Source: Singulisphaera sp. (GTDB taxonomy: Bacteria; Planctomycetota; Planctomycetia; Isosphaerales; Isosphaeraceae). Taken from it: a stretch of DNA of 55,399 bases. Both the position numbers and the translations under genes were made by a program. The stretch spans positions 1 to 55,399 of the forward strand of contig DAIDJG010000119.1 in the NCBI GenBank assembly GCA_027451445.1. Reading direction: 5' to 3'. Positions 7,337-16,843 of this stretch are shown one piece after another; the first letter of the stretch is position 1, and every line of letters starts with the position of its first letter. The notes under the pieces were generated by a model. It saw only the letters and a list, made by a program, of their open reading frames with translations. It was not told the origin of the DNA and made no database searches.

Positions 7337-9898
7337 ATGCGTTCCAAGAAGCGAAAGCCCCGTTCGACAGCCTCGGAAACGCCAAGGCGTTCGATCCCTG
7401 ACCCCGTTGACGCGGCCGAAGAGACTACGGCCACGGGAAGGGCGCTGGTGCTCACCGAGCGCCCGGATACCGACTCGCCCTGGCCCGAGGAGTGGCCGCT
7501 GCTCCCGTTGCGTTCGGACGTCGTCTTTCCCCAGACGGTGGTCCCGCTGGTCGTCAACCGGGCCGGCGGCATCAAGCTCATCGACGAGGTCCTCGCGGGC
7601 GACAAGCTGATCGCCCTGATTAGCCAGAAGCACCCGGACACCGAAGAGCCGGGGCAGGCCGACCTGTATCCGACCCTGTGCGCGGGGTCCGTGCTTAAGA
7701 TGCTCAAGTTCCCCGACGGTTCGACACGGATCGTCTGTCAGGGGCTCTTCCGCGCTCGGCTCGTATCGGTCGTCAAGTCGGAGCCTTACCTGATTGGCCG
7801 GTTGGAGCCGCTGGACGACGTGGTCGAGGAGGGGGTCGAGCTCGACGCGCTGGTCCACCATGTGAACCGGCTGTTCCAGAAAATGGTCGACCAGAGTCAG
7901 CAGGTTCCCGAAGAGCTCCAGGTCGCGGCGATGAACACGCGTGAGCCCGGCCGGCTCGCGGACCTGCTCGGATCGAGCTTGCCGTTCACGATCGAGGAGA
8001 AGCAGAAGCTCCTCTCCGAGCCCAACGTGCGCGTGCGTCTGGAAAAGCTCGGGCAATTGCTCGCCCGACAGCTCGCCGTGCTAGAGCTCTCAAGCAAGAT
8101 CCAGGAACAGGTCGGCTCCGAGATCACCAAAGCCCAGCGCGACCACTTCCTGCGTCAGCAGATCAAGGCGATCCAGGAAGAGCTCGGCGAGGGGGAGGGG
8201 GAGAACCCCGAGCTCGACGAGCTTTGGAAGCGTTTGAAGAACGCCGAGCCGCCCGATGAGGTGCTGACCGAGGCCGAGCGCGAGATCGAACGGCTGGCCG
8301 GGATGCACCCGAGCTCGGCCGAGTACTCGATCGTTCGCACCTATCTCGATTGGTTGGCCGTCCTGCCGTGGTCGAAGTCCAGTCGCGATCGGCTCGATCT
8401 GCGTCGAGCGCGCAAGGTCCTCGACGCTGACCACTACGACCTGGAGAAGATCAAGGAACGGATCCTCGAATACCTCGCCGTGCGCAAGCTGAAGAAGGAC
8501 ATGAAGGGGCCGATCCTCTGCTTCGCCGGTCCTCCGGGGACGGGGAAGACCTCGCTGGGCAAGAGCATCGCCAAGGCGTTGGGCCGCGAGTTCGTGCGGA
8601 TCAGCCTGGGAGGTGTGCACGACGAGGCCGAGATCCGAGGGCACCGCCGCACCTACGTCGCCGCGATGCCGGGCCGGATCGTCCAGGGCATTCGCAAGGC
8701 GGCCACCAATAATCCTGTGTTCATGCTCGACGAAGTCGACAAGCTCGGCGCCGACTTTCGGGGTGATCCCGCGGCGGCGCTGCTCGAAGTGCTCGACCCC
8801 GAGCAGAACTCGACGTTCCGTGACCATTACCTCGACGTCGACTTCGACCTGTCGAAGGTCATGTTCATCGCCACGGCGAACATGCTCGAGACGATCCCCT
8901 CGCCGTTGCTCGACCGGATGGAGGTGCTCCAGCTCCCCGGTTACAGCGAGGAGGAGAAGACGCTGATCGCCCAGCGCTACATCATCCCGAAGCAGCTCGA
9001 TGCGCATGGGCTGTCGGTCGAGAGTGTGACGTTCAGCGACGACGGCGTGCGGAAGATCATCGCTGACTACACGAGGGAAGCGGGCTTGCGGAATCTCGAA
9101 CGCGAGATCGCTTCAATCTGCCGCAAGATCGCCCGCAGGCACGCCGAAGGAAACAAGGCCAAGAACGCGGTGGGAACGGCGGAGGTCGCGCGTGCGCTCG
9201 GTCCGCCCCGGTTTTTCCGCGAGGTGGCTGACCGCACCGGCACGCCGGGCGTCGCGACGGGCCTAGCGTGGACTCCGACTGGTGGCGAGATCCTCTTCAT
9301 CGAAGCGACCCGCATGCCGGGGAAGGGGGGGCTGACGCTCACCGGTCTGCTCGGTGAGTCGATGCGCGAGAGTGCCCACGCGGCGATGAGCTACTTGCGA
9401 AGCAACGCACAGACGCTGGGTATCGATACGGCGATGCTCCGCAGGCACGACATTCACATTCACGTACCCGCGGGCGCTGTCCCCAAAGATGGTCCGTCGG
9501 CCGGCGTCGCGATCGCCGCCGCATTGATGAGCCTTTTCCGGGAGACGGCGATCCATCAGAACCTCGCGATGACTGGCGAGGTCACGCTCACCGGCCGCGT
9601 ATTGCCCGTTGGCGGAGTGCGCGAAAAGGTCCTCGCCGCGCGCAGGGCAGGGATCCTCACGGTGCTCATTCCTCGTCATAACGAGAAGGACCTTATCGAG
9701 CTCCCAGCCGAAGTGAAGGCCGATATGACCTTCGAGCCGGTCGACACGCTCGATGACGTTGTGCCCTACCTTTTCCCCACGAAAACGCCGCGTGCCAAGA
9801 AAGCGAAGGCCGAACCCAAGCGGGGCAAGGTTCCCAAGAAGACCCGGATTCTCCCAGCACCCGAGAACAAGCCGGCTCGGCGGCGGCCCTCAGTATGA
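7337..9898 (+). CDS. lon: ATP-dependent Lon protease
   Basis: The 853-residue cytoplasmic AAA+ serine protease degrades misfolded and regulatory proteins. Domains in order: substrate-binding LON N-domain ([21 protein letters not shown] onward, about residues 50-260); helical region; AAA+ module with Walker [10 protein letters not shown] near residue 398 and Walker [15 protein letters not shown]-terminal protease domain. The catalytic dyad is Ser721 in [12 protein letters not shown] and Lys764 in [12 protein letters not shown]. The 43-residue spacing equals that of E. coli Lon (S679/K722). The first ~45 and last ~40 residues are extra, the latter very basic ([19 protein letters not shown]). 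The ATG at 7337 is preferred; GTG at 7277 would add 20 residues. The stop codon overlaps a dispersed repeat. Confidence 0.97.
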   Translation: MRSKKRKPRSTASETPRRSIPDPVDAAEETTATGRALVLTERPDTDSPWPEEWPLLPLRSDVVFPQTVVPLVVNRAGGIKLIDEVLAGDKLIALISQKHPDTEEPGQADLYPTLCAGSVLKMLKFPDGSTRIVCQGLFRARLVSVVKSEPYLIGRLEPLDDVVEEGVELDALVHHVNRLFQKMVDQSQQVPEELQVAAMNTREPGRLADLLGSSLPFTIEEKQKLLSEPNVRVRLEKLGQLLARQLAVLELSSKIQEQVGSEITKAQRDHFLRQQIKAIQEELGEGEGENPELDELWKRLKNAEPPDEVLTEAEREIERLAGMHPSSAEYSIVRTYLDWLAVLPWSKSSRDRLDLRRARKVLDADHYDLEKIKERILEYLAVRKLKKDMKGPILCFAGPPGTGKTSLGKSIAKALGREFVRISLGGVHDEAEIRGHRRTYVAAMPGRIVQGIRKAATNNPVFMLDEVDKLGADFRGDPAAALLEVLDPEQNSTFRDHYLDVDFDLSKVMFIATANMLETIPSPLLDRMEVLQLPGYSEEEKTLIAQRYIIPKQLDAHGLSVESVTFSDDGVRKIIADYTREAGLRNLEREIASICRKIARRHAEGNKAKNAVGTAEVARALGPPRFFREVADRTGTPGVATGLAWTPTGGEILFIEATRMPGKGGLTLTGLLGESMRESAHAAMSYLRSNAQTLGIDTAMLRRHDIHIHVPAGAVPKDGPSAGVAIAAALMSLFRETAIHQNLAMTGEVTLTGRVLPVGGVREKVLAARRAGILTVLIPRHNEKDLIELPAEVKADMTFEPVDTLDDVVPYLFPTKTPRAKKAKAEPKRGKVPKKTRILPAPENKPARRRPSV

Positions 9899-9954
9899 GA
9901 GTCTGTTTTGGAAGTTGAGCGGAGCTGGAAAAGGGGGACTGGCTCCGAGTCTTC
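9897..9954 (-). repeat. Dispersed repeat, copy 2
   Basis: This is the inverted copy of the element at 121-178. It begins within the lon stop codon (TGA at 9896-9898). It contains one arm of the first hairpin described for 9926-10046, so the two structures are nested or belong to one composite element. Confidence 0.65.
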
Positions 9955-10046
9955 GAGGTGCCTGTCCCCCTTTTCCAGCGGAGCGGGCGTGGAAATGGGG
10001 ACGGGCACCGTCCGAAGACGGCCGGAGCCAGTCCCCATTTCCACGC
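9926..10046. repeat. Two long hairpins between lon and the sugar ABC ATPase gene
   Basis: TGGAAAAGGGGGAC (9926-9939) pairs perfectly with its complement at 9964-9977. A second perfect 16-bp pair, GCGTGGAAATGGGGAC (9987-10002), matches its complement at 10031-10046. The inner bases share GGACTGGCTCCG and GGTGCC/GGCACC motifs, so the two hairpins look like variants of one palindromic family in tandem. They may also end the lon transcript. Confidence 0.7.
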
Positions 10047-10104
10047 TTTCGGGACTCTGGGGGCCTGCGCCGAGGCCCTCAGTGCGGAGGGGAACCGTTC
10101 GGTC

Positions 10105-11610
10105 ATGACCGTGTCCGAGCCCGCCGTCGATTCGCCAGGACCTGCGCGCGTGTTGCTGCGCGGGATCGTGAAGACCTATCCGGGAGTGCGGGCGCTGCGG
10201 GATGTCGATCTCGACGTGCGGCCCGGAGAGATCCACGCGCTCTGTGGAGAGAACGGGGCGGGGAAGAGCACCTTGATCCAGGTGCTCGGCGGCGCCGTGA
10301 GACCGGATTCGGGTGAAATCCTCCTCGACGGGGTCGCCGCTCGGTTTCACGACCCTGCCGACGCTCTGGCGCAAGGCGTCGCGGTGATCCACCAGGAGTT
10401 CAGCCTCGTTGGTCCCTTGACCGTCGCGGAGAACCTCGCGCTGGGGAACGAGCCGCGGGTCGGTCCGTGGATTAACCGCCGCGAAATTCGCCGGATGGGT
10501 GCCGATCGGCTCCGTGCGCTCGACTTCCCCGTCGATCCGGACGCGCGGGCGGAAGCGCTCACGACTGGCCAGAGACAACTCGTCGAGATCGCCAAGGCCC
10601 TCGGCCGCAAGGCCCGGGTGCTTGTGCTCGACGAGCCCACGGCGGCCCTCACCCGTACCGAGGCCGAGCACCTATTCCAGGTCCTGCGTGACTTGAGATC
10701 CCACGGACTTGGAATCATCTACATCTCGCACCATCTCGAAGAAGTCTCAGCACTCGCGGATCGCATCTCCGTGCTGCGCGACGGAATGAAGGTGGGCACG
10801 TGGCCGGCCTCGGAGTTGTCGCACGACCGCCTGGTCGCCGCCATGGTGGGCTCTGCCGTGGACCTGCGCGCGACGGCCCCTCGCCATCCGTCCGGACCTC
10901 CTTTGCTGCGTGTTGTTGGTGCCACCGGGTCAACGCTTCGAGGCGTGGACCTCGAGGTGCGAGCCGGAGAGGTCGTCGGGCTGACCGGCCTGGCTGGATC
11001 CGGTCACGAAGAACTCGCCCGCGCCCTCTTCGGCGCGACGCGACTGCGCTCGGGCCAGATCGAGTGGCGAGGACGGTCCTTTCGGCCGCGCCATCCTCTC
11101 CACGCCCGCCGGCTCGGCATCGCGTCCGTCCCCGCCGACCGCCGCCGCGAGGGCCTGATTTCCACCTGGGACGTCGCCGAAAACCTCTCCCTCGCAATCC
11201 TCCCGAAATTCAGCCGCCTCGGGTGGCTGAATCGCCGGGCACGAAACCGAGAGGCGAGCGAGTGGTGCGACACATTCGAAGTCACCAGTGCGGGCCTGGG
11301 CCAACGCGCACTCACGCTTTCTGGCGGCAACCAGCAAAAAGTGCTCCTCGCCCGCTGGGCGGCGACTGCCCCGGAGCTTTTCATCCTCAACGATCCAACC
11401 CGCGGCATCGACGTCAAGACCCGCGAAGCGATCCACCGCCAGATCGAAGACTGGGCCGAGCAGGGCCGTGGAATCCTTCTGGTAACATCCGATACCGAGG
11501 AACTGCAACGACTGGCCGATCGCATCGTGGTCCTCCGAGCGGGAAGAATCCTCAGCGAGCCAAACAGCGGAAGAGATCGATCCGCAGATGTCGCCGATGA
11601 ACGCAGATGA
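10105..11610 (+). CDS. Sugar ABC transporter ATPase, RbsA/MglA type
   Basis: The 501-residue ATPase has two fused ABC domains and would energise import of a sugar or similar solute. The first domain is complete: Walker A GENGAGKST (near residue 50), Q-loop HQEFSL, signature TTGQRQLVEIAKAL and Walker B VLVLDEPTAAL. The second has a degenerate Walker A (GLAGSGHEELARALFG) and keeps LSGGNQQKVLLARW and LNDPTRGIDV, as is usual for this family. The ATG at 10105 follows a GGAGGGG. The last ~14 codons (from SGRDRSADVADERR) are read from one arm of a 40-bp inverted repeat, so the natural C-terminus has been replaced. The permease gene follows 275 bases later. No binding-protein gene is in the window. 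Confidence 0.92.
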   Translation: MTVSEPAVDSPGPARVLLRGIVKTYPGVRALRDVDLDVRPGEIHALCGENGAGKSTLIQVLGGAVRPDSGEILLDGVAARFHDPADALAQGVAVIHQEFSLVGPLTVAENLALGNEPRVGPWINRREIRRMGADRLRALDFPVDPDARAEALTTGQRQLVEIAKALGRKARVLVLDEPTAALTRTEAEHLFQVLRDLRSHGLGIIYISHHLEEVSALADRISVLRDGMKVGTWPASELSHDRLVAAMVGSAVDLRATAPRHPSGPPLLRVVGATGSTLRGVDLEVRAGEVVGLTGLAGSGHEELARALFGATRLRSGQIEWRGRSFRPRHPLHARRLGIASVPADRRREGLISTWDVAENLSLAILPKFSRLGWLNRRARNREASEWCDTFEVTSAGLGQRALTLSGGNQQKVLLARWAATAPELFILNDPTRGIDVKTREAIHRQIEDWAEQGRGILLVTSDTEELQRLADRIVVLRAGRILSEPNSGRDRSADVADERR

Positions 11611-11866
11611 ATCCTGAAGAACCTCAGTTCGGTTCAGTCGACCTTGAGAACGTCCTGTGGCCTGAATAGCAAATGCAAAATGACAGATGGTAAATGCAAA
11701 ATGGCAAATGCCGGACGAGTGGCGAGAGCCTATTCCTCGGCGAGCGCAATATCGCGTTGGGCACCAACCGACATCTTGCATCTGCCATTTGACATCTTGC
11801 ATCTGCCATTTCGTTAGGAATTCTTAATCTGCGTTCATCGGCGACATCTGCGGATCGATCTCTTCC
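11569..11866. repeat. Repeat element with 40-bp perfect inverted ends
   Basis: Positions 11569-11608 are repeated exactly in inverted orientation at 11827-11866 (40 of 40 bases, including CCGCAGATGTCGCCGATGAA). Between the arms lie short tandem copies: AAATGCAAAATG occurs twice on the left, and ACATCTTGCATCTGCCATTT occurs at 11771-11790 and again at 11792-11811. The left arm overwrites the 3' end of the ABC ATPase gene. The right arm ends 19 bases before the permease ATG. It has no open frame of note, so it looks like a MITE-like non-autonomous element rather than an IS. Confidence 0.8.
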
Positions 11867-11885
11867 TATTTCAGGAAACTGTCGT

Positions 11886-12833
11886 ATGAAAGAGCATCTC
11901 CGTACCGTCTTACTCCGGTTGCCACAGTTTCTCCTGATGATCGGCGGACTGATCTTGATGTGGCGGACGGAGCGTTTCTTCACGTTTCATACGCTAGGAA
12001 GCATTCTCGAGCTGGCGAGCATCGTCGGAGTCCTGGCGGCCGGACAGACGTTCGTGCTGATCGGTGGAGGGTTCGACCTGTCTCAGGGCGCGATCGTGGC
12101 GCTGACGGCGGCCTCGACGGCATGGCTTGCGAAAGACTACACCGGCCCGATTCCAGCGGCGCTCGTGGGCCTTGGTCTGGGCGCGATGCTCGGCGCGATC
12201 AACGGCTTCTTCGTGGCCGTCGTTCGTACGAATGCTTTCGTGACCACGTTGAGCACACTCCTGATCTACCGAGGCGCAGCGTTCGTGCTTCTGGGAGGGC
12301 AGCCGATTTCCCAGGTCATGGCGTTTGCTCGGTTGAGCGCCGGGATCACGCTAGGTCGAACGGTTCTGGCGTTCCGCGCCTTCGTCTTCCTGGGCGCCGC
12401 GTTGCTCGCCTGGCTCGTCCTGCGACAGACCGTGTTCGGTCAATATGTTTACGCGGTGGGGGGCAACGCCGAGGCCGCGCGTTTGGCCGGAGTGCGGACC
12501 GTCCGCGTGCGCGTGGCGACATTCGCCCTGAGCGGGCTCGCGGCAGGGCTGGCCGCGATCCTCTGGCTTTCCTGGGTCCGCGTCGCGAAGCCTGATACCG
12601 GAACGAACCTCGAGCTCGACTCGATCGCCGCCTGCGTGGTCGGAGGTGTTTCACTCCAGGGGGGCGCGGGGAGCGTGCTTGGTGCAGCGGCGGGATGCTT
12701 GTTGCTGCAATCGCTCGCGACGATGATCACGACAGCCGGGCTACCGGACGAGTACCGCACGCTCGTTGCCGGCTCCGTGATCCTCACGTTCGCCGCGGCG
12801 GATGCGCTGGCACGTCGGGGAGAGCGTCGTTAA
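11886..12833 (+). CDS. Sugar ABC transporter permease, RbsC type
   Basis: The 315-residue inner-membrane permease would form the translocation channel for the adjacent RbsA-type ATPase. It shows eight or nine hydrophobic segments and family stretches GQTFVLIGGGFDLSQGAIVALTA, AINGFFVAVVRTNAFVTTLSTL, YAVGGNAEAARLAGVRT and ACVVGGVSLQGGAGSVLGAAAG. The last two are typical of BPD_transp_2 permeases of the ribose/galactose class. The 275-base gap before it is filled by a repeat element, so whether the pair is still co-transcribed is open. The gene converges with the aldo/keto reductase gene, 19 bases away. Substrate unknown. Confidence 0.92.
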   Translation: MKEHLRTVLLRLPQFLLMIGGLILMWRTERFFTFHTLGSILELASIVGVLAAGQTFVLIGGGFDLSQGAIVALTAASTAWLAKDYTGPIPAALVGLGLGAMLGAINGFFVAVVRTNAFVTTLSTLLIYRGAAFVLLGGQPISQVMAFARLSAGITLGRTVLAFRAFVFLGAALLAWLVLRQTVFGQYVYAVGGNAEAARLAGVRTVRVRVATFALSGLAAGLAAILWLSWVRVAKPDTGTNLELDSIAACVVGGVSLQGGAGSVLGAAAGCLLLQSLATMITTAGLPDEYRTLVAGSVILTFAAADALARRGERR

Positions 12834-12852
12834 TCCTTCGCGACGACTCCGG

Positions 12853-14064
12853 TCATCCGAGCAACCGGTCGACTTCCGGCAGGATCTTGGCGAAGTCGAG
12901 TTTATTGTGGCAGGCCTCGCGGGCGGCGGCGAGGTCAGCCCCCAACCAATCACGCTCCTCGGCAGCCAACTCCAAGTAGCATTCGCGGGCGTGGCTGCGG
13001 ATCCCATGGTCTTCGTGATAGGTGTAGAAACGAGCGAGGTCACCGAGCTTCGCCTTGGTGCCGGCGGCCACGGCGCAGCGGCCGTCGCAGTTCGGGCACA
13101 TCGTCGGGCCGGCGGCCAGCAGCGCGTCGCGGAGTTCGTTCAGCTCCGAAAGCTTGAGCGGCTCGAAACGGCGGGCGGCGTCGGCGTTCTCGCGCGTCTG
13201 GTCCTGGTTTCGCATCGTCACGCACGAAGCGGAAAAACGCTCGTCGGTCCAGATCGCGTGAAGGAGCCCCTGCGCTGGCGTCAGGTTTTTCTCTTGCAGC
13301 GAGGGCACGCGCGCCTGCGTGATCTTGAGCGCCTGGCCGGCGATCTGCTTCATCGACACGAGGCCAATGTTCGCCTTGTGGCAGGCGTCGAGCGCCTTGT
13401 TCAGCGCGGAGTCCTTCTCGAGCCAGGGGCTGAACCTGAGCATGATCACATCAATGAATCCGCCCTTTGCCGCGTTCTGGAGCTGCTCGGCGATCGATGG
13501 GTCGTGGGTCGAGAAGCCGACGAACTTCACCTTGCCCGTCTTCTTGATCGCCTCGATGGCGTCCTTCATTTCCTTGCTCTTGGGCCAGTCCTTCTGGTTC
13601 GTGCTGAGCCCGTGGAAAAAGAGCAGGTCGATATAGTCGGTGCCCAGACGTTCGAGACGCTTGTCGACCTTATCGAGCATCTCTTCCGGCCGGTTCACAT
13701 GGTGCTTGGTGGCGAGGAAAATCGTCTTGCGCACTTCAGGCTGAGCTTCAAACCAGGCCTTGAAGACGGTCTCGGCGTTTCGGTAGCTTTCCGCCGTGTC
13801 GAAGTAGCGCACACCCTCGCGGTAAGCAAAGCGCAGCAGACGATCCAGCGCGGCGGGCTCGCCGACGGTTCCCTGATTGAGCAACGTTACTTCGACGCCA
13901 GTCTTGCCCAGCATGCGCCTGGGCAGTACCGGCTTGCCTTCACCCGGCTTCGCGTCGCCCGCCGCGTCTTGCGCCCGGACAACACCGGCTGCCAGTCCCG
14001 CCGCCGTCGCCGCGACCCCCGCGTGCAGGAAACCGCGACGATCCATCGAACCCGATTCCGACAT
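12853..14064 (-). CDS. Tat-exported aldo/keto reductase
   Basis: The 403-residue NAD(P)H-dependent oxidoreductase starts with a twin-arginine signal (MDRRGFLHAGVAATAAGLAAG, RR at residues 9-10, cleavage probably after VRAQD). The barrel keeps the catalytic set: Asp and Tyr in YFDTAESY, Lys in LATKHHVN and His in LLFFHGL. The C-terminal ~80 residues hold MCPNCDGRC, a Cys cluster that in related proteins belongs to an iron-sulfur region, though only three Cys are close together here. The start at 14064 is supported by GGGGAGGA upstream; the frame is open to 14217. It lies downstream of a P450 gene on the same strand, with a 169-base gap. Substrate unknown. Confidence 0.9.
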   Translation of the reverse strand: MSESGSMDRRGFLHAGVAATAAGLAAGVVRAQDAAGDAKPGEGKPVLPRRMLGKTGVEVTLLNQGTVGEPAALDRLLRFAYREGVRYFDTAESYRNAETVFKAWFEAQPEVRKTIFLATKHHVNRPEEMLDKVDKRLERLGTDYIDLLFFHGLSTNQKDWPKSKEMKDAIEAIKKTGKVKFVGFSTHDPSIAEQLQNAAKGGFIDVIMLRFSPWLEKDSALNKALDACHKANIGLVSMKQIAGQALKITQARVPSLQEKNLTPAQGLLHAIWTDERFSASCVTMRNQDQTRENADAARRFEPLKLSELNELRDALLAAGPTMCPNCDGRCAVAAGTKAKLGDLARFYTYHEDHGIRSHARECYLELAAEERDWLGADLAAAREACHNKLDFAKILPEVDRLLG

Positions 14065-14233
14065 CCCTCGATCCTCCCCGAAAGTGATGACGATCGAACG
14101 AAACCGCGTCTCCGCTCCCCGGCTCGGGTGCGCTGATCGTATCCGACACGGCACAAGGGACGCCAGTGCGGTAGTGGGAGCGCGGTTTCCCTTTGCTGAA
14201 AAAGCGTCGCCAAGCACAGAACCGGCCGCGCGA

Positions 14234-15592
14234 TCAGCGCCTCCGCCGCTCGAGCACGACGAGCACGCCCTTGTCCGGCCGAAGTGTCATCGTCGGCAAG
14301 GGCGTAACCACCGCGCCCGGAACGAGCTTCAACCGGTATTGCTGGGCGATCGTGGCGAGCAAGAGCACCGACTCCATCTGGGCGAATTGGTTGCCGATGC
14401 AGATCCTCGGCCCGCCTCCGAACGGGAAGTACGCATAACGCGGCAGGCGCTTGGCGAGCCCATCGGCCCAGCGTTCGGGGCGGAAGGCTGCGGGCTCGTC
14501 GAAGTAGCGAGGGTCGCGGTGCAGAACCCACTGGCTCATGAACACGGTCACACCTACCGGCACGTCGTATCCGCCGATCGTGGCCGGCTCGATGGCCTCA
14601 CGGCCCAGCAACCAGACCGTGGGGTAATAGCGCAGGGTCTCGGTCACCACCATGTCGGCCCAGGTCAAGCGCGGGAGGTCGTCGAACGTCGGCGCGCGTC
14701 CGCCGAGCACGTCGTCGAGTTCGGCGTGCAGCTTTGCTTCGGCTTCCGGGTGCTGGGCGAGCAGGTACCAGACCCACGCCAGGGTATTCGCCGTGGTCTC
14801 GTGACCGGCCATGAAGAGGGTCATCGTCTCATCGCGAAGCTGACGGTCGGTCATCTGGCCGCCGTCATCGTCGTCCTGGGCCTGAAGGAGCATCGAGAGC
14901 AGGTCGCCCCGGTCCTCACCGCTCGCCCTGCGCTCGGCGATGATGCGGAAGATGATCGCGTTGAGCCGATCGACGGCCCGGCGGAGCCGCAGGTTGACCG
15001 GAGTCGGGAACCATTCGGGCAAGCGCAGGAGCGTGTTCACCCGTGCGGTGAAGCAACATAGCGTCGTCTCCATCGCCGCACTGGCGTCGGCCGAGTCGCC
15101 GGAGACGTCGGCGTCGAAGAGGCACTTGGCGACGATCTCCAGGGTGAGCCGCATCATGTCTTCCTGGGCGTCGCGGGTCTGGCCGTCGGCCCAGGTTTGA
15201 AGCATCCGTTCGGTGAATTCGACCATCGTGTTCGCATGCGCCGCGATGCGCTCGCGGTGGAACGCGGGCTGCGCCAGCTTGCGCTGCCGGCGCCAGAAGT
15301 CGCTCTCGCTCGTCAGCAAGCCCTGGCCCAGCGTGGATCTCGTCAGGCGGAGCGCGAAGTGCTTGATGAAGCTTCGGTTGTGTGTAACGAGCACCTCTTC
15401 CACGAGGTCGGGGTGATTCACGATCATTGCACGGCGCGGGCCGAGCCGGATCGACACGCAGTCGCCGAACTCGCGCGCGCAACGATCGAAGAACTCGAGC
15501 CGACCGCGGCGGAATTCCGGCAGGTTGCCGGTAAGCCAGTTCCCTTTGGGCCCCGGCGGAGACATCCGTGCCGGTTCCACCACCGTCGTCAT
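14234..15592 (-). CDS. Cytochrome P450
   Basis: The 452-residue haem monooxygenase would insert oxygen into an organic substrate using partner redox proteins, which are not seen nearby. Diagnostic motifs: I-helix AGHETT (near residue 260), K-helix ETLR (near 316), the FRPERW region and the haem loop FPFGGGPRICIGNQFA with the Cys ligand near residue 397. The N-terminus (PPGPKGNWLTGNLPEF) lacks a membrane anchor, so the enzyme is probably soluble. The helix I and haem-loop pattern resembles the CYP102/CYP4-like branch. Its ATG is 3 bases from the stop codon of a truncated esterase frame. Confidence 0.95.
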   Translation of the reverse strand: MTTVVEPARMSPPGPKGNWLTGNLPEFRRGRLEFFDRCAREFGDCVSIRLGPRRAMIVNHPDLVEEVLVTHNRSFIKHFALRLTRSTLGQGLLTSESDFWRRQRKLAQPAFHRERIAAHANTMVEFTERMLQTWADGQTRDAQEDMMRLTLEIVAKCLFDADVSGDSADASAAMETTLCCFTARVNTLLRLPEWFPTPVNLRLRRAVDRLNAIIFRIIAERRASGEDRGDLLSMLLQAQDDDDGGQMTDRQLRDETMTLFMAGHETTANTLAWVWYLLAQHPEAEAKLHAELDDVLGGRAPTFDDLPRLTWADMVVTETLRYYPTVWLLGREAIEPATIGGYDVPVGVTVFMSQWVLHRDPRYFDEPAAFRPERWADGLAKRLPRYAYFPFGGGPRICIGNQFAQMESVLLLATIAQQYRLKLVPGAVVTPLPTMTLRPDKGVLVVLERRRR

Positions 15593-15595
15593 GAT

Positions 15596-15817
15596 TCATC
15601 CTGGGACTTGGAGAACGGAAAGGGCCAAGGCCTCGCCGGAGAGGCGGTACTCGACGCTCGCAACGACAAAACCACGCCCGGAGAGCGGAACCGCGGGGCA
15701 GGGGGCCTTGCTTCCGCCGCTCCAGCCTCCGCCATGCACCCAGACGATCAGCGGCAACGGCGCGGGGGCCTCGGCGGGAACGTAGAGGTCGAGCTTATCG
15801 AGACCACCGCCGAGCAG
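15596..15817 (-). pseudogene. Truncated esterase (alpha/beta hydrolase) remnant
   Basis: An open stretch of 73 codons without a start encodes [20 protein letters not shown], then [37 protein letters not shown]. This is the start of an esterase/lipase domain with the oxyanion-hole motif HGGGW. Family members continue for another ~200 residues with the nucleophile GxSxG, which is absent here. The frame ends at a TGA (15596-15598) just before the P450 start. An upstream in-frame TGA (15818-15820) cuts off the N-terminus. It is a gene fossil and does not encode an active enzyme. Confidence 0.72.
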
Positions 15818-15953
15818 TCATGTTAGCCACCGCCAGCCCCCTCCGCAATCGGCCGGGGACTACCGTCGAGCACGAGGAGACGGTAGGCTACCGCAACCCG
15901 TTTGGCGACAAAGCCACGCGTTTCTTCCCTCCTGCACGAGGAGCCCTCCAGCC

Positions 15954-16523
15954 ATGGCCCTGACCCCTTCCACGATGCTCCCGCTCGGTTCGCCGGCCCC
16001 CGACTTTCGGCTGCCCGACACCGAAGGCTGCACTGTATCGCTCGACGATTTCCGCAGCTCTCCGGTCCTCTTGGTGATGTTCATTTGTAATCACTGCCCC
16101 TACGTGAAACACGTGCGGCAAGGTCTGGCGGAGCTCGGCCGCGACTATCGCGACAAGGCCGCCATCGTGGCCATCTGCGCCAATGACGCCAACGGCTATC
16201 CCGACGACAGCCCCGCGAACATGGCCCGCGAAAAGGTCGCCGCCGGCTATGTCTTCCCGTACCTCTACGACGAGAGCCAGGATGTCGCGCAGGCCTACCG
16301 GGCGGCCTGTACGCCCGACTTCTACGTCTTCGACGGCGAGAGAAAGCTCGTCTATCGCGGTCAGATGGACGATAGTCGGCCGGGCAACAATATCCCCGTC
16401 ACAGGCAAAGACCTTCGCGCTGCGCTCGATGCGGTGCTCGCCGGTCAGCCCGTTTCCGAGCACCAGAAGGCGAGCATCGGCTGCAATATTAAATGGAAGC
16501 CGGGCCACGAGCCGAAGTATTGA
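15954..16523 (+). CDS. Thioredoxin-fold protein (AhpC/TSA-like)
   Basis: The 189-residue protein has the peroxiredoxin/ResA-type layout: PLGSPAPDFRLPDTEGCTVSLDDF at the N-terminus, a CxxC-type active site in MFICNHCPYVKHV (two Cys separated by Asn-His), and the cis-Pro region ACTPDFYVFDGERKLVYRGQMDD. It probably acts in thiol redox reactions. There is no signal peptide, so cytoplasmic location is likely. The gene is divergent from the P450/esterase-remnant side and stands alone. The C-terminal KWKPGHEP tail is a common ending in this subfamily. Confidence 0.87.
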   Translation: MALTPSTMLPLGSPAPDFRLPDTEGCTVSLDDFRSSPVLLVMFICNHCPYVKHVRQGLAELGRDYRDKAAIVAICANDANGYPDDSPANMAREKVAAGYVFPYLYDESQDVAQAYRAACTPDFYVFDGERKLVYRGQMDDSRPGNNIPVTGKDLRAALDAVLAGQPVSEHQKASIGCNIKWKPGHEPKY

Positions 16524-16843
16524 GCATCATTTGAACGCCAAGGCGCGCGCCGATCCCATGGCTCCGAAGCAATGATCCGGTTCCGTCCACGAGCCGACTT
16601 CCGCTCTTCGGGCACGTATAAGAGCCTCGAATGTAAGATTCGCACCGAAGACCGCTTTTGTCTGAGACTGGTATTCGGAGTGCCGCTGTGAAATTCTCGC
16701 TTCACAGGCAGAATCTGTGCGGGATAGGGAACGCGGAGGTTGACGAGCAACCACTCCTCTGGTTCAACACATGGATCGCGCCTCGAACGAGGCCCGAGAC
16801 CGCACGCGTTTCATTTCATTGGCTCGTACTGAGGGTCGAAAGG
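16524..16843. other. Intergenic region without visible gene
   Basis: In these 320 bases I see no convincing open frame, RNA gene or long repeat. Presumably it holds the promoter of the following lipoprotein gene, but no clear -35/-10 pair stands out. Confidence 0.4.

Noticed and set aside
7243-7707. Minus-strand ORF at the start of lon
   Set aside because: It overlaps the conserved LON N-domain; no supporting features.
8090-9007. 305-codon minus-strand ORF within lon
   Set aside because: It is antisense to the AAA+ core and shows only shadow composition.
12802-14136. 444-codon plus-strand ORF over the aldo/keto reductase
   Set aside because: The minus strand has all catalytic motifs and a Tat signal. 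The plus frame is a compositional shadow.
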